The notes beneath the pieces were generated by a model that was given only the letters and a program-made list of their open reading frames with translations, was not told the origin of the DNA and did no database searches. Shown piece after piece: positions 9,482 through 18,929 of a stretch of 64,000 nucleotides of DNA (the stretch's first letter is position 1; the number at the start of each line of letters is the position of its first letter). Source of the DNA: Deinococcus ruber (GTDB lineage Bacteria; Deinococcota; Deinococci; Deinococcales; Deinococcaceae); NCBI RefSeq assembly GCF_014648095.1, contig NZ_BMQL01000023.1:25392-89391 (forward strand), given 5' to 3'. A program made the position numbers and the translations under genes.

Positions 9482-10348
9482 TTACTGCGTGGTCCGGGCG
9501 AGTTCGATCAGGGCGCGCTCGACTCCGTTGCTGCCCCCGTACCCGCCGCAGGGGCCGCCCTCGGCCTGAAAGTCCAGCGTGGACTGGAAGCGTTCCGGCC
9601 CGCTGCCGCCGTTCAGCACCAGCGGCGTGTGGGTGCCGTCCGGCTGCACCTCCGCCGCCGTCACGGTGTAATGGCCTACGGGCAGGTCGTACAGGAAGCC
9701 GTCGTAAAAGCTGACCGTCCTGACCATCGTCTGCCCGGTGCTGCCGTCAATCAGCGGGCCGTCAGGCGTGAGCGTGACCTCCACGGACGCGTCGCGAGAC
9801 AGCGGCTGGGTATCGTTCCAGGAGCCGTTCATCAGCCGCACCTCGGCCCCGAAATAGGCGTTGTCGTGGTTCTGATCGGGCATCCTGCCTGTGAGCTGCC
9901 ATTTGAAGGTGCGGATCACGCCATTCTTTGGAGAAAAGGGCGCGTACTGATCCGCAGAGGCTGCTGCCAGGCGCACACAGAAGGTCTGGCCCCGGTAGGG
10001 CACCTGCTGCCAGGCGTAGGCGTCGAATGGCTCGTCTGGCAGCGTGGGCGTCACGTACTGGCCCTGCGCGTTCGTGTGCGTCTGAACCACGCCGTCTGCC
10101 ACGCTGGGCAGCATCCAGACGAGGGTGCCCTGAAGAGGCTGCCCCTGCGTGTCGACGGCGGTGCCTTTGACCTTCCCCGGCTCTGGTTGCAGCGGGCCGC
10201 TGCTGGTGCCGCCCCCACCCCCAGTGTTGCCCCCTCCCCCGGTGCCGCCCATATCGCCGCCACCGGGACTGCTTGTGGGAGGCGTGCTGGTGGTGCAGGC
10301 AGACAGTGAAAGGGCGAGAACCAGACCGAGCGTGACTGCGTGTTTCAT
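9482..10348 (-). CDS. lipoprotein, carboxypeptidase-regulatory-like domain, paralogue 1
   Basis: A 288-residue lipoprotein. A signal peptide with lipobox LSLSAC is followed by a Gly-rich linker, then a CarboxypepD_reg-like beta-sandwich (VKGTAVDTQGQPLQGTLVW) and a conserved C-terminal module with FYDGFLYDLPVGHYTV and GGPCGGYGGSNGVERA. The frame is open 41 codons further upstream, but the ATG at 10348 is chosen because the signal peptide begins there and a purine-rich site precedes it. It is a paralogue of the next gene upstream (10428-11231). Long DNA stretches are nearly identical in the two 3' halves, so this is a tandem duplication. The role is unknown; it is probably a surface adhesin-like or binding protein. 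Confidence 0.75.
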   Translation of the reverse strand: MKHAVTLGLVLALSLSACTTSTPPTSSPGGGDMGGTGGGGNTGGGGGTSSGPLQPEPGKVKGTAVDTQGQPLQGTLVWMLPSVADGVVQTHTNAQGQYVTPTLPDEPFDAYAWQQVPYRGQTFCVRLAAASADQYAPFSPKNGVIRTFKWQLTGRMPDQNHDNAYFGAEVRLMNGSWNDTQPLSRDASVEVTLTPDGPLIDGSTGQTMVRTVSFYDGFLYDLPVGHYTVTAAEVQPDGTHTPLVLNGGSGPERFQSTLDFQAEGGPCGGYGGSNGVERALIELARTTQ

Positions 10349-10427
10349 CAAACACCTTCCTTTGCCCCGCGTCGAAGCGGCGCTGATCGAATGCTGGAAT
10401 GACGCCTTGGGTCGAACTTCGCTGCCG

Positions 10428-11231
10428 TCACTCGCCGACCCGCGCCAAATCGATGAAGGCGCGTTCGACACCGTTGCTGCCCCCGTACCCGCCGCAGGGG
10501 CCGCCCTCGGCCTGAAAGTCCAGCGTGCCCTGGAAGCGCTCCGCCCCGCTGCCGCCGTTCAGCACCAGCGGCGTGCGCGTCCCGCCTGGGCCGAGTTCGG
10601 CGGCGGCGACCCTGTAGTGGCCCACGGGCAGGTCGTAGACGAAGCCGTCGTAGAAGTTCACCTTGCGTACGAGGGGTTTGCCCGCGCTGCCGTCGATCAG
10701 CGGGCCGTCGGGCGTCAGGGTCAGTTCGACCACCGAGTCGCGCGTCATGGGCGAGGTACCGTCCCACGAGCCGTTCATCAGGCGCACCTCGGCCCCGAAA
10801 TAAGCGTTGTCGTGGCTCTGGCCCTGCATCTCGCCCGTGAGCTGCCAGCGGAAGTTGCGGACCGCCCCGGCGCGTGCCGAGAATGCATCGTCGCCGTCCT
10901 CCTTCTCGGCAGCGAGGGGCACGCAAAACGTCTGGCCCGCGTACTTCACCCGTTGCCACGCGTAGACGTTGTAGGGCTGGTCGGGCAGAGTGGGTGAAAC
11001 GTACTGACCCTTGGCGTCGGTGTGCAGTTGCAGCACGCCGTTCGAGACGCCGGGGGCGACCCAGCCCTGGGCCACGCTGGGCATGATCCAGACGAGCGCA
11101 CCCTTTAGGGGGTGGCCGTGCGAGTCAAGCGCCACGCCGCGCACGGTGCCGGGTTGAGCCGCACCAGCACCGTAGGCGGCAGAGAGCAGGCCAAGGGCCA
11201 GAGGGGCGAGGAGGGAAAGGGATTTTCGCAT
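10428..11231 (-). CDS. secreted carboxypeptidase-regulatory-like protein, paralogue 2
   Basis: A 267-residue exported protein and the first gene of the operon. Its signal peptide (MRKSLSLLAPLALGLLSAAYGAG) lacks a lipobox cysteine, so unlike its two neighbours it should be released rather than lipid-anchored. The mature part begins with a CarboxypepD_reg-like strand (GTVRGVALDSHGHPLKGALVW) and ends with the same GGPCGGYGGSNGVERA module as the downstream paralogue. The start at 11231 is supported by a strong ribosome-binding site (AAGGAG, 6-7 bases upstream). An open frame extending 105 codons further upstream is rejected because it lacks a signal peptide. The function is not known. Confidence 0.75.
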   Translation of the reverse strand: MRKSLSLLAPLALGLLSAAYGAGAAQPGTVRGVALDSHGHPLKGALVWIMPSVAQGWVAPGVSNGVLQLHTDAKGQYVSPTLPDQPYNVYAWQRVKYAGQTFCVPLAAEKEDGDDAFSARAGAVRNFRWQLTGEMQGQSHDNAYFGAEVRLMNGSWDGTSPMTRDSVVELTLTPDGPLIDGSAGKPLVRKVNFYDGFVYDLPVGHYRVAAAELGPGGTRTPLVLNGGSGAERFQGTLDFQAEGGPCGGYGGSNGVERAFIDLARVGE

Positions 11232-11628
11232 GGTCGTCTCCTTGGAGGCCACAGGGGCGGCCCCGAACTGGCCGTACCGTAGCCGGGCTGCCGTGACTGA
11301 GCCCTGACTGTCAGACCGGGGCAGGTCACACAGGTGAGAGGCCGCCCCGCGTCCATCTGTTGGCAGGCAATGTCCACACCGCCAGCAGCGCGGTGGCGCG
11401 GCGCTGGATTGGGGTGACACGCCCGGATTCGAGATGAAGTCGGGTCGGACGTGTCTCACGGCTTTCTGTGGTGCTGGGCGACTGCGCGATGTCTTGCTCG
11501 CGTGGTTTTGTTGGGCCGATCTGTGACTGCTGGCAGGGGTGTGCATCTATTTTGAGTTGATTTAACTATTTACTCACTATTTTCTTATAAGATTGTTATA
11601 TTGAGAACGATTGCAGAGGGGGTCACGT
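11232..11628. promoter_or_regulatory. divergent promoter region, AT-rich at the LOV side
   Basis: About 400 bases between the divergent lipoprotein operon and the LOV gene. The left two thirds are GC-rich with no recognised feature. From 11550 to 11605 the sequence is strongly AT-rich and carries a good -10 candidate, TATATT, at 11597-11602 upstream of the LOV gene. No clear -35 or operator repeat was found. Confidence 0.4.
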
Positions 11629-12000
11629 ATGAGCAACAGCACGCCAACGGTGGATGTGGCCCTGCTCTCTGCTGGCTTCCACGCCAGCATCCTCAGCACC
11701 GTCGTGGTCGACGCACGCACGGAAGATCATCCGCTGATCTACGTCAATCCGGCCTTCGAGCAGCTGACCGGCTACGCTGCTGCTGACGTTCTGGGGCGGA
11801 ATTGCCGCTTTTTACAGGGCGACCGAAACCAGCAGGACCAGACCCAACGCCGCAACCTGCGAGAGGCCATCGCGGCAGAGCAGCCTGTGACCGTCGTTCT
11901 GCGCAATCACCGCAGGGACGGCACGCCGTTCCTGTGCGAACTGACCCTCCGTTTTGTGCAGGACGCCAGCGGAACGCTCACGCACATCCTGGGCTTCTAG
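11629..12000 (+). CDS. LOV blue-light sensor domain, ended by an in-frame TAG
   Basis: A 123-residue frame that is almost exactly one LOV domain. It contains YVNPAFEQLTGY and the photoactive-cysteine motif GRNCRFLQG; in LOV proteins this Cys forms the blue-light adduct with FMN. The start ATG at 11629 has the ribosome-binding sequence GAGGGGG. The flavin-contacting Asn of the usual FWN motif is Cys here (GTPFLCEL). The frame stops with TAG at 11998-12000 exactly where the conserved flavin-binding Gln (G-V-Q-x-D in plant LOV2) would be. The same frame then continues as Gln-Asp-Val-Thr, the usual LOV exit, into the protein at 12007-14586. This is either a nonsense mutation (CAG to TAG), a readthrough site, or two separate proteins. 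Confidence 0.75.
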   Translation: MSNSTPTVDVALLSAGFHASILSTVVVDARTEDHPLIYVNPAFEQLTGYAAADVLGRNCRFLQGDRNQQDQTQRRNLREAIAAEQPVTVVLRNHRRDGTPFLCELTLRFVQDASGTLTHILGF

Positions 12001-12006
12001 CAGGAC

Positions 12007-14586
12007 GTGACCGCCCGTAAGCAGCTCCAGGCCACCGTTCACCGCATCTCGGATCCGCTGTTGTCCTTCGATCTGACGTGGAATGTGACGTACCTCAACG
12101 CCGCCGCCGCTGCGGGTGCTGGCCTCCCTCAACCCGAGCTGGTGGGCCAGTCCATCTTCACGACTCACCCGGAGGTCGCCCGTTCTCCCGTGCTGCTCGC
12201 TGCCCAGCAGGCGGCAGATACTGGCACCCAGCAGCGTTTCAGCGCGTACTCCAGCGCCCTGGGCAAGAAACTGGAAGGCACCGCGTATCCCGCAGACGAC
12301 GGCGTCACCGTTCTGCTGCGCGACATCACCGCAGAACACCGAGCGGCCATCGATCTGCACGCGACGCAGGAACGCTTCGCCAAGATTTTCGAAGCCAGTC
12401 CGCTGCCCATGTTGATCACCCGCCTCAGCGACGGGCGGTACATCGACGCCAATCCCGCGTTCCTGCAGCTGACCGGCTCCCAGACCGCCGACCTCACCCT
12501 GCCGCAGCTGTATGCGGACCCAGACGACCGGGCAGCGGTGCTGCACATGATCCGCGAACGCCGTCCCGTCCTCGACCATCCCGTCCGTTACCGGACCAGG
12601 TCGGGTGCCATTGGCGAGGCCAGCGTCTCGGTGGTGCTGGTCAACGTCGCCGGTGACATCTGCCTCGTCGAGCTGATACGGGACGTGAACAACGAGCGCC
12701 AGGCCCAGCAGCGCCTTCAGGCAAGCGAGCAGGCGGCGCGGCAGCTGGCCGCAGAGCTGCAGCGCACCTTGGACCTCTCGATCGATTTGATCGCCACGTT
12801 CGATGCCGAGCGCCGCTTCGTGAGTGTCAGCGCCGCTGCCGAACGCCTGCTCGGCTACCGTCCCGAAGACCTGATCGGCCGCCCCTACTTCGAGTACGTG
12901 CATCCAGACGACCGGCAGCGGTCGGACGACGTGCCGCCCGCCACGGTATTGACGACCTTCCAGAACCGCTATAACCGCTATATCCGCAGGGATGGAGGCG
13001 TGATCTGGCTGGAGTGGACGGCGGCGCGCCAGCCAAACGGACTGACCTACGCGGTCGCGCGTGACATCACCGAGCGCCGCACCGCCACCGCAGATCAGGC
13101 GTTCCTAGCGGCCATCATCCATTCCAGTCCCAACGCCATCATCGGCCTCACGCTGGACGGCAAGGTGCGCTCATGGAACAGAGGGGCCGAACAGCTCTAC
13201 GGCTATTCCGCCGCCGAAATGCTGGGCCATGCGATCACCAAAATCGTCCCGGACGAACTGCTGGTCGACGAAGCACACTTCCTGGCCCGCGCTGCCCGTG
13301 GTGAGCGCCTCCCCAGCACCGAAACCATCCGCGTGTCACGGACCGGACACCGGATTCCGGTGCAGCTCAGTCTGGCTCCGATCATCGACAGTGCCGGTGC
13401 GGTGGTGGGAATGTCCAAGATCACGCAGGACATCTCTGATCGCCGGGAAGCAGAGCGGCAAGTTCACCTGCTGAACACCACGCTCCAGCGGAAACTCAGC
13501 CACCTGAGCGGGCTGCGTGAGATTGACGTGTCCATCGCCTCCAACCTGGATCTGAGCGTCACCCTCGGCGTCGTGCTCGATCAGGTGCTGGCTCAGGTCG
13601 GGGTGGACGCCGCGACCGCGTCCCTCCTCGACCCGCACACCCTGACCCTGTCCTTTACCGCGACCCGTGGTGTGACGAAGGCCGCGCTGCTCGGCACTAC
13701 CGTCCCGCTGGGGCAAGGCGTGGCTGGCCGGGTGGCGCTAACCCGGCAGCCAGAGATCGTGAATGAACTGCCCACGAATCCCAGCTCCGCACTGGGACAG
13801 GCGCTGGTGAATCAAGAAGGCTTTACGTCCTTCGCTGCGGTGCCGATGGTCGCCAAAGGCAAAGTGTTGGGTGTCCTCGGGGTGTTCCGCAGACAGTCCT
13901 TCGACGCATCCTCCGACTGGCTGGAGACGTTGCAGACCCTGGCGGGACAGGCAGCCATCGCCATCGACAGTGCCCAGCTGTTTCTCGAACTTCAGCGCAC
14001 CAATCTGGAACTGGGGCTGGCGTATCAGGACACCATCGAGGGCTGGGCGCGGGCGCTCGATCTGCGCGATAAGGAGACTGAAGGCCACTCCCGGCGAGTC
14101 ACGGAGATGGCCGTTGGGCTGTGCCGAGCGCTGGGCGTTCGTGATGCCGAGCTGGTGCATATCCGGCGGGGAGCGCTGCTGCACGATATCGGCAAGATGG
14201 GAATCTCGGACGCGATTCTGCTGAAACCCGGGCCGCTGACGGCAGCGGAATGGGTGGAGATGCGGCGACACCCGGGCTACGCGGTGGAGTTGCTGGCACC
14301 GATCAAGTTTCTCAGGCCCGCGCTGGAGATCCCGCAGCACCACCACGAGAAGTGGGATGGCAGCGGGTATCCGCAGGGGCTGCGGGGCGCAGCGATTCCA
14401 CTGGCAGCGCGGGCATTTGCGGTGGTGGACGTGTATGACGCGCTGACGAACGACCGCCCGTACCGAGCCGCCTGGACACGGGAACGTGCCCTGGCCCACC
14501 TACAGGAACAGGCTGGCAGTCACTTCGATCCGGCGGTGGTGCAGACCTTTCTCGCCCTCGAAGGCGATGCACCGACTGCGTCTTGA
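12007..14586 (+). CDS. PAS-GAF-HD-GYP cyclic-di-GMP phosphodiesterase
   Basis: An 859-residue protein in the same frame as the LOV domain, separated from it only by a TAG and two sense codons. Four PAS domains (about 5-115, 120-235, 250-350 and 360-480) are followed by a GAF domain (about 500-650) and an HD-GYP domain (about 670-850). The HD-GYP part has the metal-binding HDIGKMGI motif and the signature KWDGSGYPQGLRG, so it should hydrolyse c-di-GMP. The first possible start is the GTG at 12007, six bases past the stop, with no ribosome-binding site; translation would need reinitiation or readthrough. The natural gene was very probably LOV-PAS4-GAF-HD-GYP, a blue-light-controlled phosphodiesterase. 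All catalytic motifs appear intact, so decay, if any, is recent. Confidence 0.8.
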   Translation: MTARKQLQATVHRISDPLLSFDLTWNVTYLNAAAAAGAGLPQPELVGQSIFTTHPEVARSPVLLAAQQAADTGTQQRFSAYSSALGKKLEGTAYPADDGVTVLLRDITAEHRAAIDLHATQERFAKIFEASPLPMLITRLSDGRYIDANPAFLQLTGSQTADLTLPQLYADPDDRAAVLHMIRERRPVLDHPVRYRTRSGAIGEASVSVVLVNVAGDICLVELIRDVNNERQAQQRLQASEQAARQLAAELQRTLDLSIDLIATFDAERRFVSVSAAAERLLGYRPEDLIGRPYFEYVHPDDRQRSDDVPPATVLTTFQNRYNRYIRRDGGVIWLEWTAARQPNGLTYAVARDITERRTATADQAFLAAIIHSSPNAIIGLTLDGKVRSWNRGAEQLYGYSAAEMLGHAITKIVPDELLVDEAHFLARAARGERLPSTETIRVSRTGHRIPVQLSLAPIIDSAGAVVGMSKITQDISDRREAERQVHLLNTTLQRKLSHLSGLREIDVSIASNLDLSVTLGVVLDQVLAQVGVDAATASLLDPHTLTLSFTATRGVTKAALLGTTVPLGQGVAGRVALTRQPEIVNELPTNPSSALGQALVNQEGFTSFAAVPMVAKGKVLGVLGVFRRQSFDASSDWLETLQTLAGQAAIAIDSAQLFLELQRTNLELGLAYQDTIEGWARALDLRDKETEGHSRRVTEMAVGLCRALGVRDAELVHIRRGALLHDIGKMGISDAILLKPGPLTAAEWVEMRRHPGYAVELLAPIKFLRPALEIPQHHHEKWDGSGYPQGLRGAAIPLAARAFAVVDVYDALTNDRPYRAAWTRERALAHLQEQAGSHFDPAVVQTFLALEGDAPTAS

Positions 14587-14914
14587 CGCAGCCGAGCGTC
14601 ACGGCCTCCTTTCTGCCAGCGTCGGAGCCGTCCTCCGCGCGGAATTTCACTCAGCAGCGCCACCCCCTCCCCAAAGGGGCTAGACGCTTCCAGCTGGTCT
14701 TCCTGTCCTGATTTGCATAAGGATACCCCCTTCACCTCTCATACCGGGGGGGGGAGGGGAGAATCTATAATTACTGGAATCTGCTGAAGTAAGCGGAAAT
14801 TCCTGTCCCCAACGCTCTGCTCTCCCGACGTGAATACCTGTCGGTCAAGCTTCCTGCCTTCCGACGTGGTGCGGGGGCGGAACGGTTCTTCCTTTCAGCA
14901 GTCGAGGTGGTTCT
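14587..14914 (+). promoter_or_regulatory. promoter region of the aldehyde dehydrogenase operon
   Basis: A 328-base gap. A perfect TATAAT -10 hexamer is at 14766-14771, just after a run of nine G residues; no good -35 is seen at the expected distance. The leader is about 140 bases long and ends in the ribosome-binding site GAGGTGG before the ATG at 14915. No riboswitch fold was recognised. Confidence 0.45.
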
Positions 14915-15517
14915 ATGAGTACCAGGCAAACACGTTCACCCGATCTTTCTCCTGCCGCGCTGAACAACTCGGATGCAGCGTCGCTGGTCAACGTCGCCCT
15001 GAGCGTCAATGGGCAGAAGCATGAGCTGAAGCTCGACCCCCGCGTGACGCTGCTTGATGCCCTGCGCGAGCATCTGGAGCTGACCGGCAGCAAGAAAGGC
15101 TGCGATCACGGCCAGTGCGGCGCATGCACGGTGCTGGTGAACGGCAGCCGCATCAACTCGTGCCTGACGCTGGCGGTGATGCACGGCGGAGACGAGATCA
15201 CGACCATCGAGGGTCTCGGCACGCCAGACGACCTGGGCGCGCTGCAGGCGGCCTTCGTGCAGCACGACGGCTACCAGTGCGGCTACTGCACGTCCGGGCA
15301 GATCATGTCGGCAGTGGCGGTGCTGGACGAAATCGGGCGCGGCATTCCCAGCCACGTGACCGCCGATTTGAACGAGGTGGCCTACTCCGACGACGAGGTG
15401 CGCGAGCGCATGAGCGGGAACATCTGCCGCTGCGCCGCGTACCCGAACATCGTGGCGGCCATCCGGGACGTGCACGAGCAGAGCACACAGCCTTCCGGTG
15501 CCGGGGCAGCGCAGTGA
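14915..15517 (+). CDS. paoA: aldehyde oxidoreductase, 2Fe-2S subunit (PaoA/YagT type)
   Basis: A 200-residue small subunit of a molybdenum hydroxylase. It carries two [2Fe-2S] clusters: a plant-ferredoxin site ([11 protein letters not shown] plus a later Cys) and an alpha-helical site (CGYCTSGQ, then [11 protein letters not shown]). Electrons from the molybdenum subunit pass through these to the FAD subunit. E. coli PaoA has a Tat signal; here the N-terminus ([17 protein letters not shown]) has no twin-arginine motif or hydrophobic core, so this enzyme is probably cytoplasmic. It is the first gene of a tight operon, overlapping the next gene by four bases (GTGA). The start is supported by GAGGTGG upstream. 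The symbol is by family resemblance. Confidence 0.88.
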   Translation: MSTRQTRSPDLSPAALNNSDAASLVNVALSVNGQKHELKLDPRVTLLDALREHLELTGSKKGCDHGQCGACTVLVNGSRINSCLTLAVMHGGDEITTIEGLGTPDDLGALQAAFVQHDGYQCGYCTSGQIMSAVAVLDEIGRGIPSHVTADLNEVAYSDDEVRERMSGNICRCAAYPNIVAAIRDVHEQSTQPSGAGAAQ

Positions 15518-16482
15518 GGGCGTTTACGTACGAGCGCGTCAGCACGCCGCAGGAAGCGGCCGAGGCGGCGGCCCGCACGCCAGGAGCCAAATTCATCGCG
15601 GGGGGCACCAACCTGCTCGACCTGATGAAGCTGGAGATCGAGCATCCTGCCCACCTGATCGACGTGAACCAGATCGGGCTGGACACCACCGAGCCCACGC
15701 CGGACGGTGGACTGAGGATCGGGGCGCTGGTGCGGAACACCGATCTCGCCGCCGATCTGCGGGTACGCCGCGACTACGGGGTGCTGAGCCGCGCCCTGCT
15801 GGCGGGAGCGTCCGGGCAGCTCCGCAACAAGGCCACCACCGGCGGCAACCTGCTTCAGCGCAGCCGCTGTCCGTACTTCTACGACACCAATCTCCCCTGC
15901 AACAAGCGCGAGCCGGGCACGGGCTGCGGAGCGCTGGAAGGCTTCAGCCGCAATCTGGCCGTCATCGGGGTGAGCGACGCGTGCATCTCGCAGCACCCGT
16001 CGGATATGGCGGTGGCGCTGCGGGTGCTGGACGCGGTGGTGGAGACGGTTCAGGTGGACGGCACCACACGCCGCCTGCCCATCGCGGAGTTTTATCGCCT
16101 GCCCGGAACTACGCCGCACATCGAGAACGCGCTGGAGCCGGGCGAACTGATCACGGCGGTGACGCTGCCCAGACCGCTCGGCGGTGTTCATCTGTACCGC
16201 AAGGTGCGCGACCGCGCTTCCTACGCGTTTGCCGAGGTGTCGCTGGCCGCCGTTCTGACCGAGAACCGGGCGTATCTGGCGTTCGGTGGCGTGGCCCCAC
16301 TGCCCTGGCGAAACGAGGCCGCTGAAGAAACGGGCGGCAGCGCCGAGGCCATGTTCGAGACCATCTTCGCCGGAGCCACGCCCACCACCCAGAATGCCTT
16401 CAAGCTGCCGCTGGCCCGACGCCTGCTGGCAGCCGCACTGGAGCAGCGCCCCGGAGACGACAGCGCTGAGGGAGCCGCATGA
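15514..16482 (+). CDS. paoB: aldehyde oxidoreductase, FAD subunit (PaoB/YagS type)
   Basis: A 322-residue FAD-binding subunit of the molybdenum hydroxylase family. It has the typical FAD/pyrophosphate motif [14 protein letters not shown] and [13 protein letters not shown]. The insertion [20 protein letters not shown] and a later Cys ([11 protein letters not shown]) match the extra [4Fe-4S] site known in E. coli PaoB, placing it in that subgroup rather than the xanthine dehydrogenases. The GTG start at 15514 overlaps the stop codon of paoA, implying translational coupling. It accepts electrons from the 2Fe-2S subunit and passes them to an acceptor. Confidence 0.88.
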   Translation: MRAFTYERVSTPQEAAEAAARTPGAKFIAGGTNLLDLMKLEIEHPAHLIDVNQIGLDTTEPTPDGGLRIGALVRNTDLAADLRVRRDYGVLSRALLAGASGQLRNKATTGGNLLQRSRCPYFYDTNLPCNKREPGTGCGALEGFSRNLAVIGVSDACISQHPSDMAVALRVLDAVVETVQVDGTTRRLPIAEFYRLPGTTPHIENALEPGELITAVTLPRPLGGVHLYRKVRDRASYAFAEVSLAAVLTENRAYLAFGGVAPLPWRNEAAEETGGSAEAMFETIFAGATPTTQNAFKLPLARRLLAAALEQRPGDDSAEGAA

Positions 16483-18737
16483 AGTTCAGCAAACCGGCAG
16501 GCATCAACCCCATCGATAACCAGAAGGTCGTGACGAGGCCGCATGTCCGCCTTGACGGGCCGCTGAAGGTGAGCGGCAAGGCCACGTATGCCTACGAGTA
16601 CCGGGGGGAGGAACAGGCCGCCTACGGCTACGTCCTCAGTGCGGGCATCGCGAAAGGAACGATTGAGAGCATGGATCTCAGCCGCGCAGAGGCCGCCCCC
16701 GGCGTGCTGCTCGTTCTGACACATGAGAACATGCCGGAGCAGGGCAAGTCGGAAACCCCCGTGCCGCAGCAGCAGAAGGCTTCACCGCAGCTCAGCGGGC
16801 CGGACGTCAGCTTCTACCACCAGGCCATCGCCTTCGTGGTGGCGAAGAGCTTCGAGCAGGCCCGTGCCGCCGCCAACATGATCGAGGTGAAGTACACGCC
16901 GGCAAAAGGCCACTACGAGCTGGACAAACAGCTGAAGGCTGCGAAGCCCGACGAGGACTCTGAAGACAGCGTGGTGGGCGACTTCGAGCAGGCGTTCAGG
17001 GCCGCCCCGGTCAAGGTCGACCTGACGTTCAGCACGCCCGATCAGTCGCAGTCTCCGATGGAGCCGCAGGCCAGCCTGGCGAGCTGGGACGGCGATCAGC
17101 TCACGGTGTATACCTCGCATCAGGTGGTGCACTGGGTCCAGGCGGGCCTGGCCGCCACGCTGAAGATCCCGAAAAAGAACGTCCGTATCCTCAGCCCCTT
17201 CGTGGGCGGGGGGTTCGGCTCCAAGCTGCTGTTTTTCGCCGATATCGTGCTGGCGTCTGTCGCTTCGCGCCTGCTCGGTCAGCCCGTCAAGACTGCGCTG
17301 ACCCGCCCGCAGTACTACAACGCCACCAGCCACCGACCCGCCACCATCCAGCGGGTACGGCTGGCGGCAGACAGGAACGGCCAACTGCTCGCCGTCGGGC
17401 ATGACACCTGGTCGGGCAACCTGCCGGGCGGTGAGGGCGAGCCAGCCGCCGACCAGACCAAGCTGCTGTACGCTGGAGAGCACCGGCTGATCCGCACCCG
17501 CAAGACCGAGCTGGATCTGCCGCCGGGGGCCAGCATGCGTGCGCCTGGCGAGGCGGTCGGCCTGCTGGCGCTGGAAGGCGCGATGGATGAACTGGCCGAG
17601 GCCCTGGATCTCGATCCGGTGAAACTCCGCATCATCAACGACGTGCAGCACGACCCCGAGAAGGGACCGCAGCGCCCGTTTTCCTCACGCCGCCTGGTGG
17701 ATACGCTGTACGTCGGGGCGGACCGGTTCGGCTGGGACAAGCGTCAGAAGCAGCCCGGGCAGGTGCGGGAGGGCGAGTGGCTGATCGGGATGGGCATGGC
17801 CTCGGCCTTCCGCGCCAACATGGTGCAGCCGTCGGGCGCGAAGGTGATTCTTCAGCCGGACGGCACGCTGGCAGTCGAAACCCAGATGACCGACATCGGC
17901 ACCGGCAGCTACACGATTCTGGGGCAGGTGGCCGCCGAAATGCTGGGCCTGCCCCTCGAACAGGTAACGGTGCGCCTGGGTGACTCCGATTATCCACAGG
18001 CCGCCGGGTCGGGCGGATCGTTCGGAGCCAACAGCTCGGCCTCGGGCGTGTATGCCGCCTGCACGGCGCTCCGCAACTCCATCTCGCAGCGGCTGGGGTT
18101 TGCCGTCGCCAGCACCACCTTCGAGGACGGCGCCGTGAAGTGCGGAGATCAGCAGGTGCCGCTGACCGAGGTGGCGGGGAACGACGGCCTGAGCGCCGAG
18201 GACACCATGACCTGGGGCGACCTGACGGAGCAGTACGCGCAGGCCAGCTTCGGAGCGCACTTCGCGGAAGTGGCGGTCAACAGCGTGACTGGCGAGACGC
18301 GGGTGCGGCGCATGCTGAGCGTGGTCGCCATCGGGCGGGTGATGAACCCGGTCACTGCCCGCAGTCAGTGCCTGGGCGGCATCACGATGGGCATCGGGTC
18401 CGCGCTGATGGAGCGGCTTGAAGTGGATCCCCGCTACGGCCTGTTCATCAATCACGATCTGGCCGAGTATCAGGTGCCGGTTCACGCCGATATTCCCGAC
18501 CTGGACGTGGTGTTTCTGGAAGACCTGGACGACAAGTCTTCTCCGATCAAGGCCAAGGGCATGGGCGAACTGGGCATCTGCGGAGTGGGGGCGGCCGTGG
18601 CAAACGCCATGTACAACGCCACCGGCGTGCGCCTGCGCGACTTCCCACTGACCCTGGACAAAGTGCTGATGGGCTGGGCCGATCAGGAACAGCGCCGGGG
18701 GAAGAAGGGCGCGAAGGAGGAAGTCAGTACCGCCTGA
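16479..18737 (+). CDS. paoC: aldehyde oxidoreductase, molybdenum subunit (PaoC/YagR type)
   Basis: A 752-residue catalytic subunit that binds the molybdenum cofactor and oxidises aldehydes to carboxylic acids. Visible family motifs are the N-terminal [21 protein letters not shown], the cofactor-binding VGGGFGSKL, the [14 protein letters not shown] segment and the C-terminal [14 protein letters not shown], whose Glu is the catalytic base in this family. It overlaps paoB by four bases (ATGA). The PaoC type uses a cytosine-dinucleotide cofactor that needs a MocA/PaoD-type maturation protein; none is in this window. A convergent amidase follows. Confidence 0.88.
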   Translation: MKFSKPAGINPIDNQKVVTRPHVRLDGPLKVSGKATYAYEYRGEEQAAYGYVLSAGIAKGTIESMDLSRAEAAPGVLLVLTHENMPEQGKSETPVPQQQKASPQLSGPDVSFYHQAIAFVVAKSFEQARAAANMIEVKYTPAKGHYELDKQLKAAKPDEDSEDSVVGDFEQAFRAAPVKVDLTFSTPDQSQSPMEPQASLASWDGDQLTVYTSHQVVHWVQAGLAATLKIPKKNVRILSPFVGGGFGSKLLFFADIVLASVASRLLGQPVKTALTRPQYYNATSHRPATIQRVRLAADRNGQLLAVGHDTWSGNLPGGEGEPAADQTKLLYAGEHRLIRTRKTELDLPPGASMRAPGEAVGLLALEGAMDELAEALDLDPVKLRIINDVQHDPEKGPQRPFSSRRLVDTLYVGADRFGWDKRQKQPGQVREGEWLIGMGMASAFRANMVQPSGAKVILQPDGTLAVETQMTDIGTGSYTILGQVAAEMLGLPLEQVTVRLGDSDYPQAAGSGGSFGANSSASGVYAACTALRNSISQRLGFAVASTTFEDGAVKCGDQQVPLTEVAGNDGLSAEDTMTWGDLTEQYAQASFGAHFAEVAVNSVTGETRVRRMLSVVAIGRVMNPVTARSQCLGGITMGIGSALMERLEVDPRYGLFINHDLAEYQVPVHADIPDLDVVFLEDLDDKSSPIKAKGMGELGICGVGAAVANAMYNATGVRLRDFPLTLDKVLMGWADQEQRRGKKGAKEEVSTA

Positions 18738-18812
18738 GAGCAGGCCTGGTCTGCGAGAAAAGAGGGGACAGAAACCCATCTCTGCCGTCTTGCTGCGGCT
18801 GGAAGGCTGGAA

Positions 18813-18856
18813 CGTCCAAGGTGGTCTGATGGGTGCTGATCAGCCCGCCTTGGACG
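18813..18856. terminator. hairpin between convergent genes, possible bidirectional terminator
   Basis: A perfect 9-bp inverted repeat (CGTCCAAGG at 18813-18821, CCTTGGACG at 18848-18856) with a 26-base loop lies between the stop codons of paoC (+) and the amidase (-). There is no T tract, so its role as a terminator is only suggested by position. Confidence 0.35.
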
Positions 18857-18929
18857 CTTCGTGCCGCCAGACGCGGCCACGACACTCCGAGCCGCAGCCG
18901 ATGTTGCTCCGTATCAGACGCTGCTCGCG

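Noticed and set aside
14915..18737. Xanthine dehydrogenase
   Set aside because: The 4Fe-4S cysteine insertion in the FAD subunit and the subunit sizes match the PaoABC aldehyde oxidoreductases instead.
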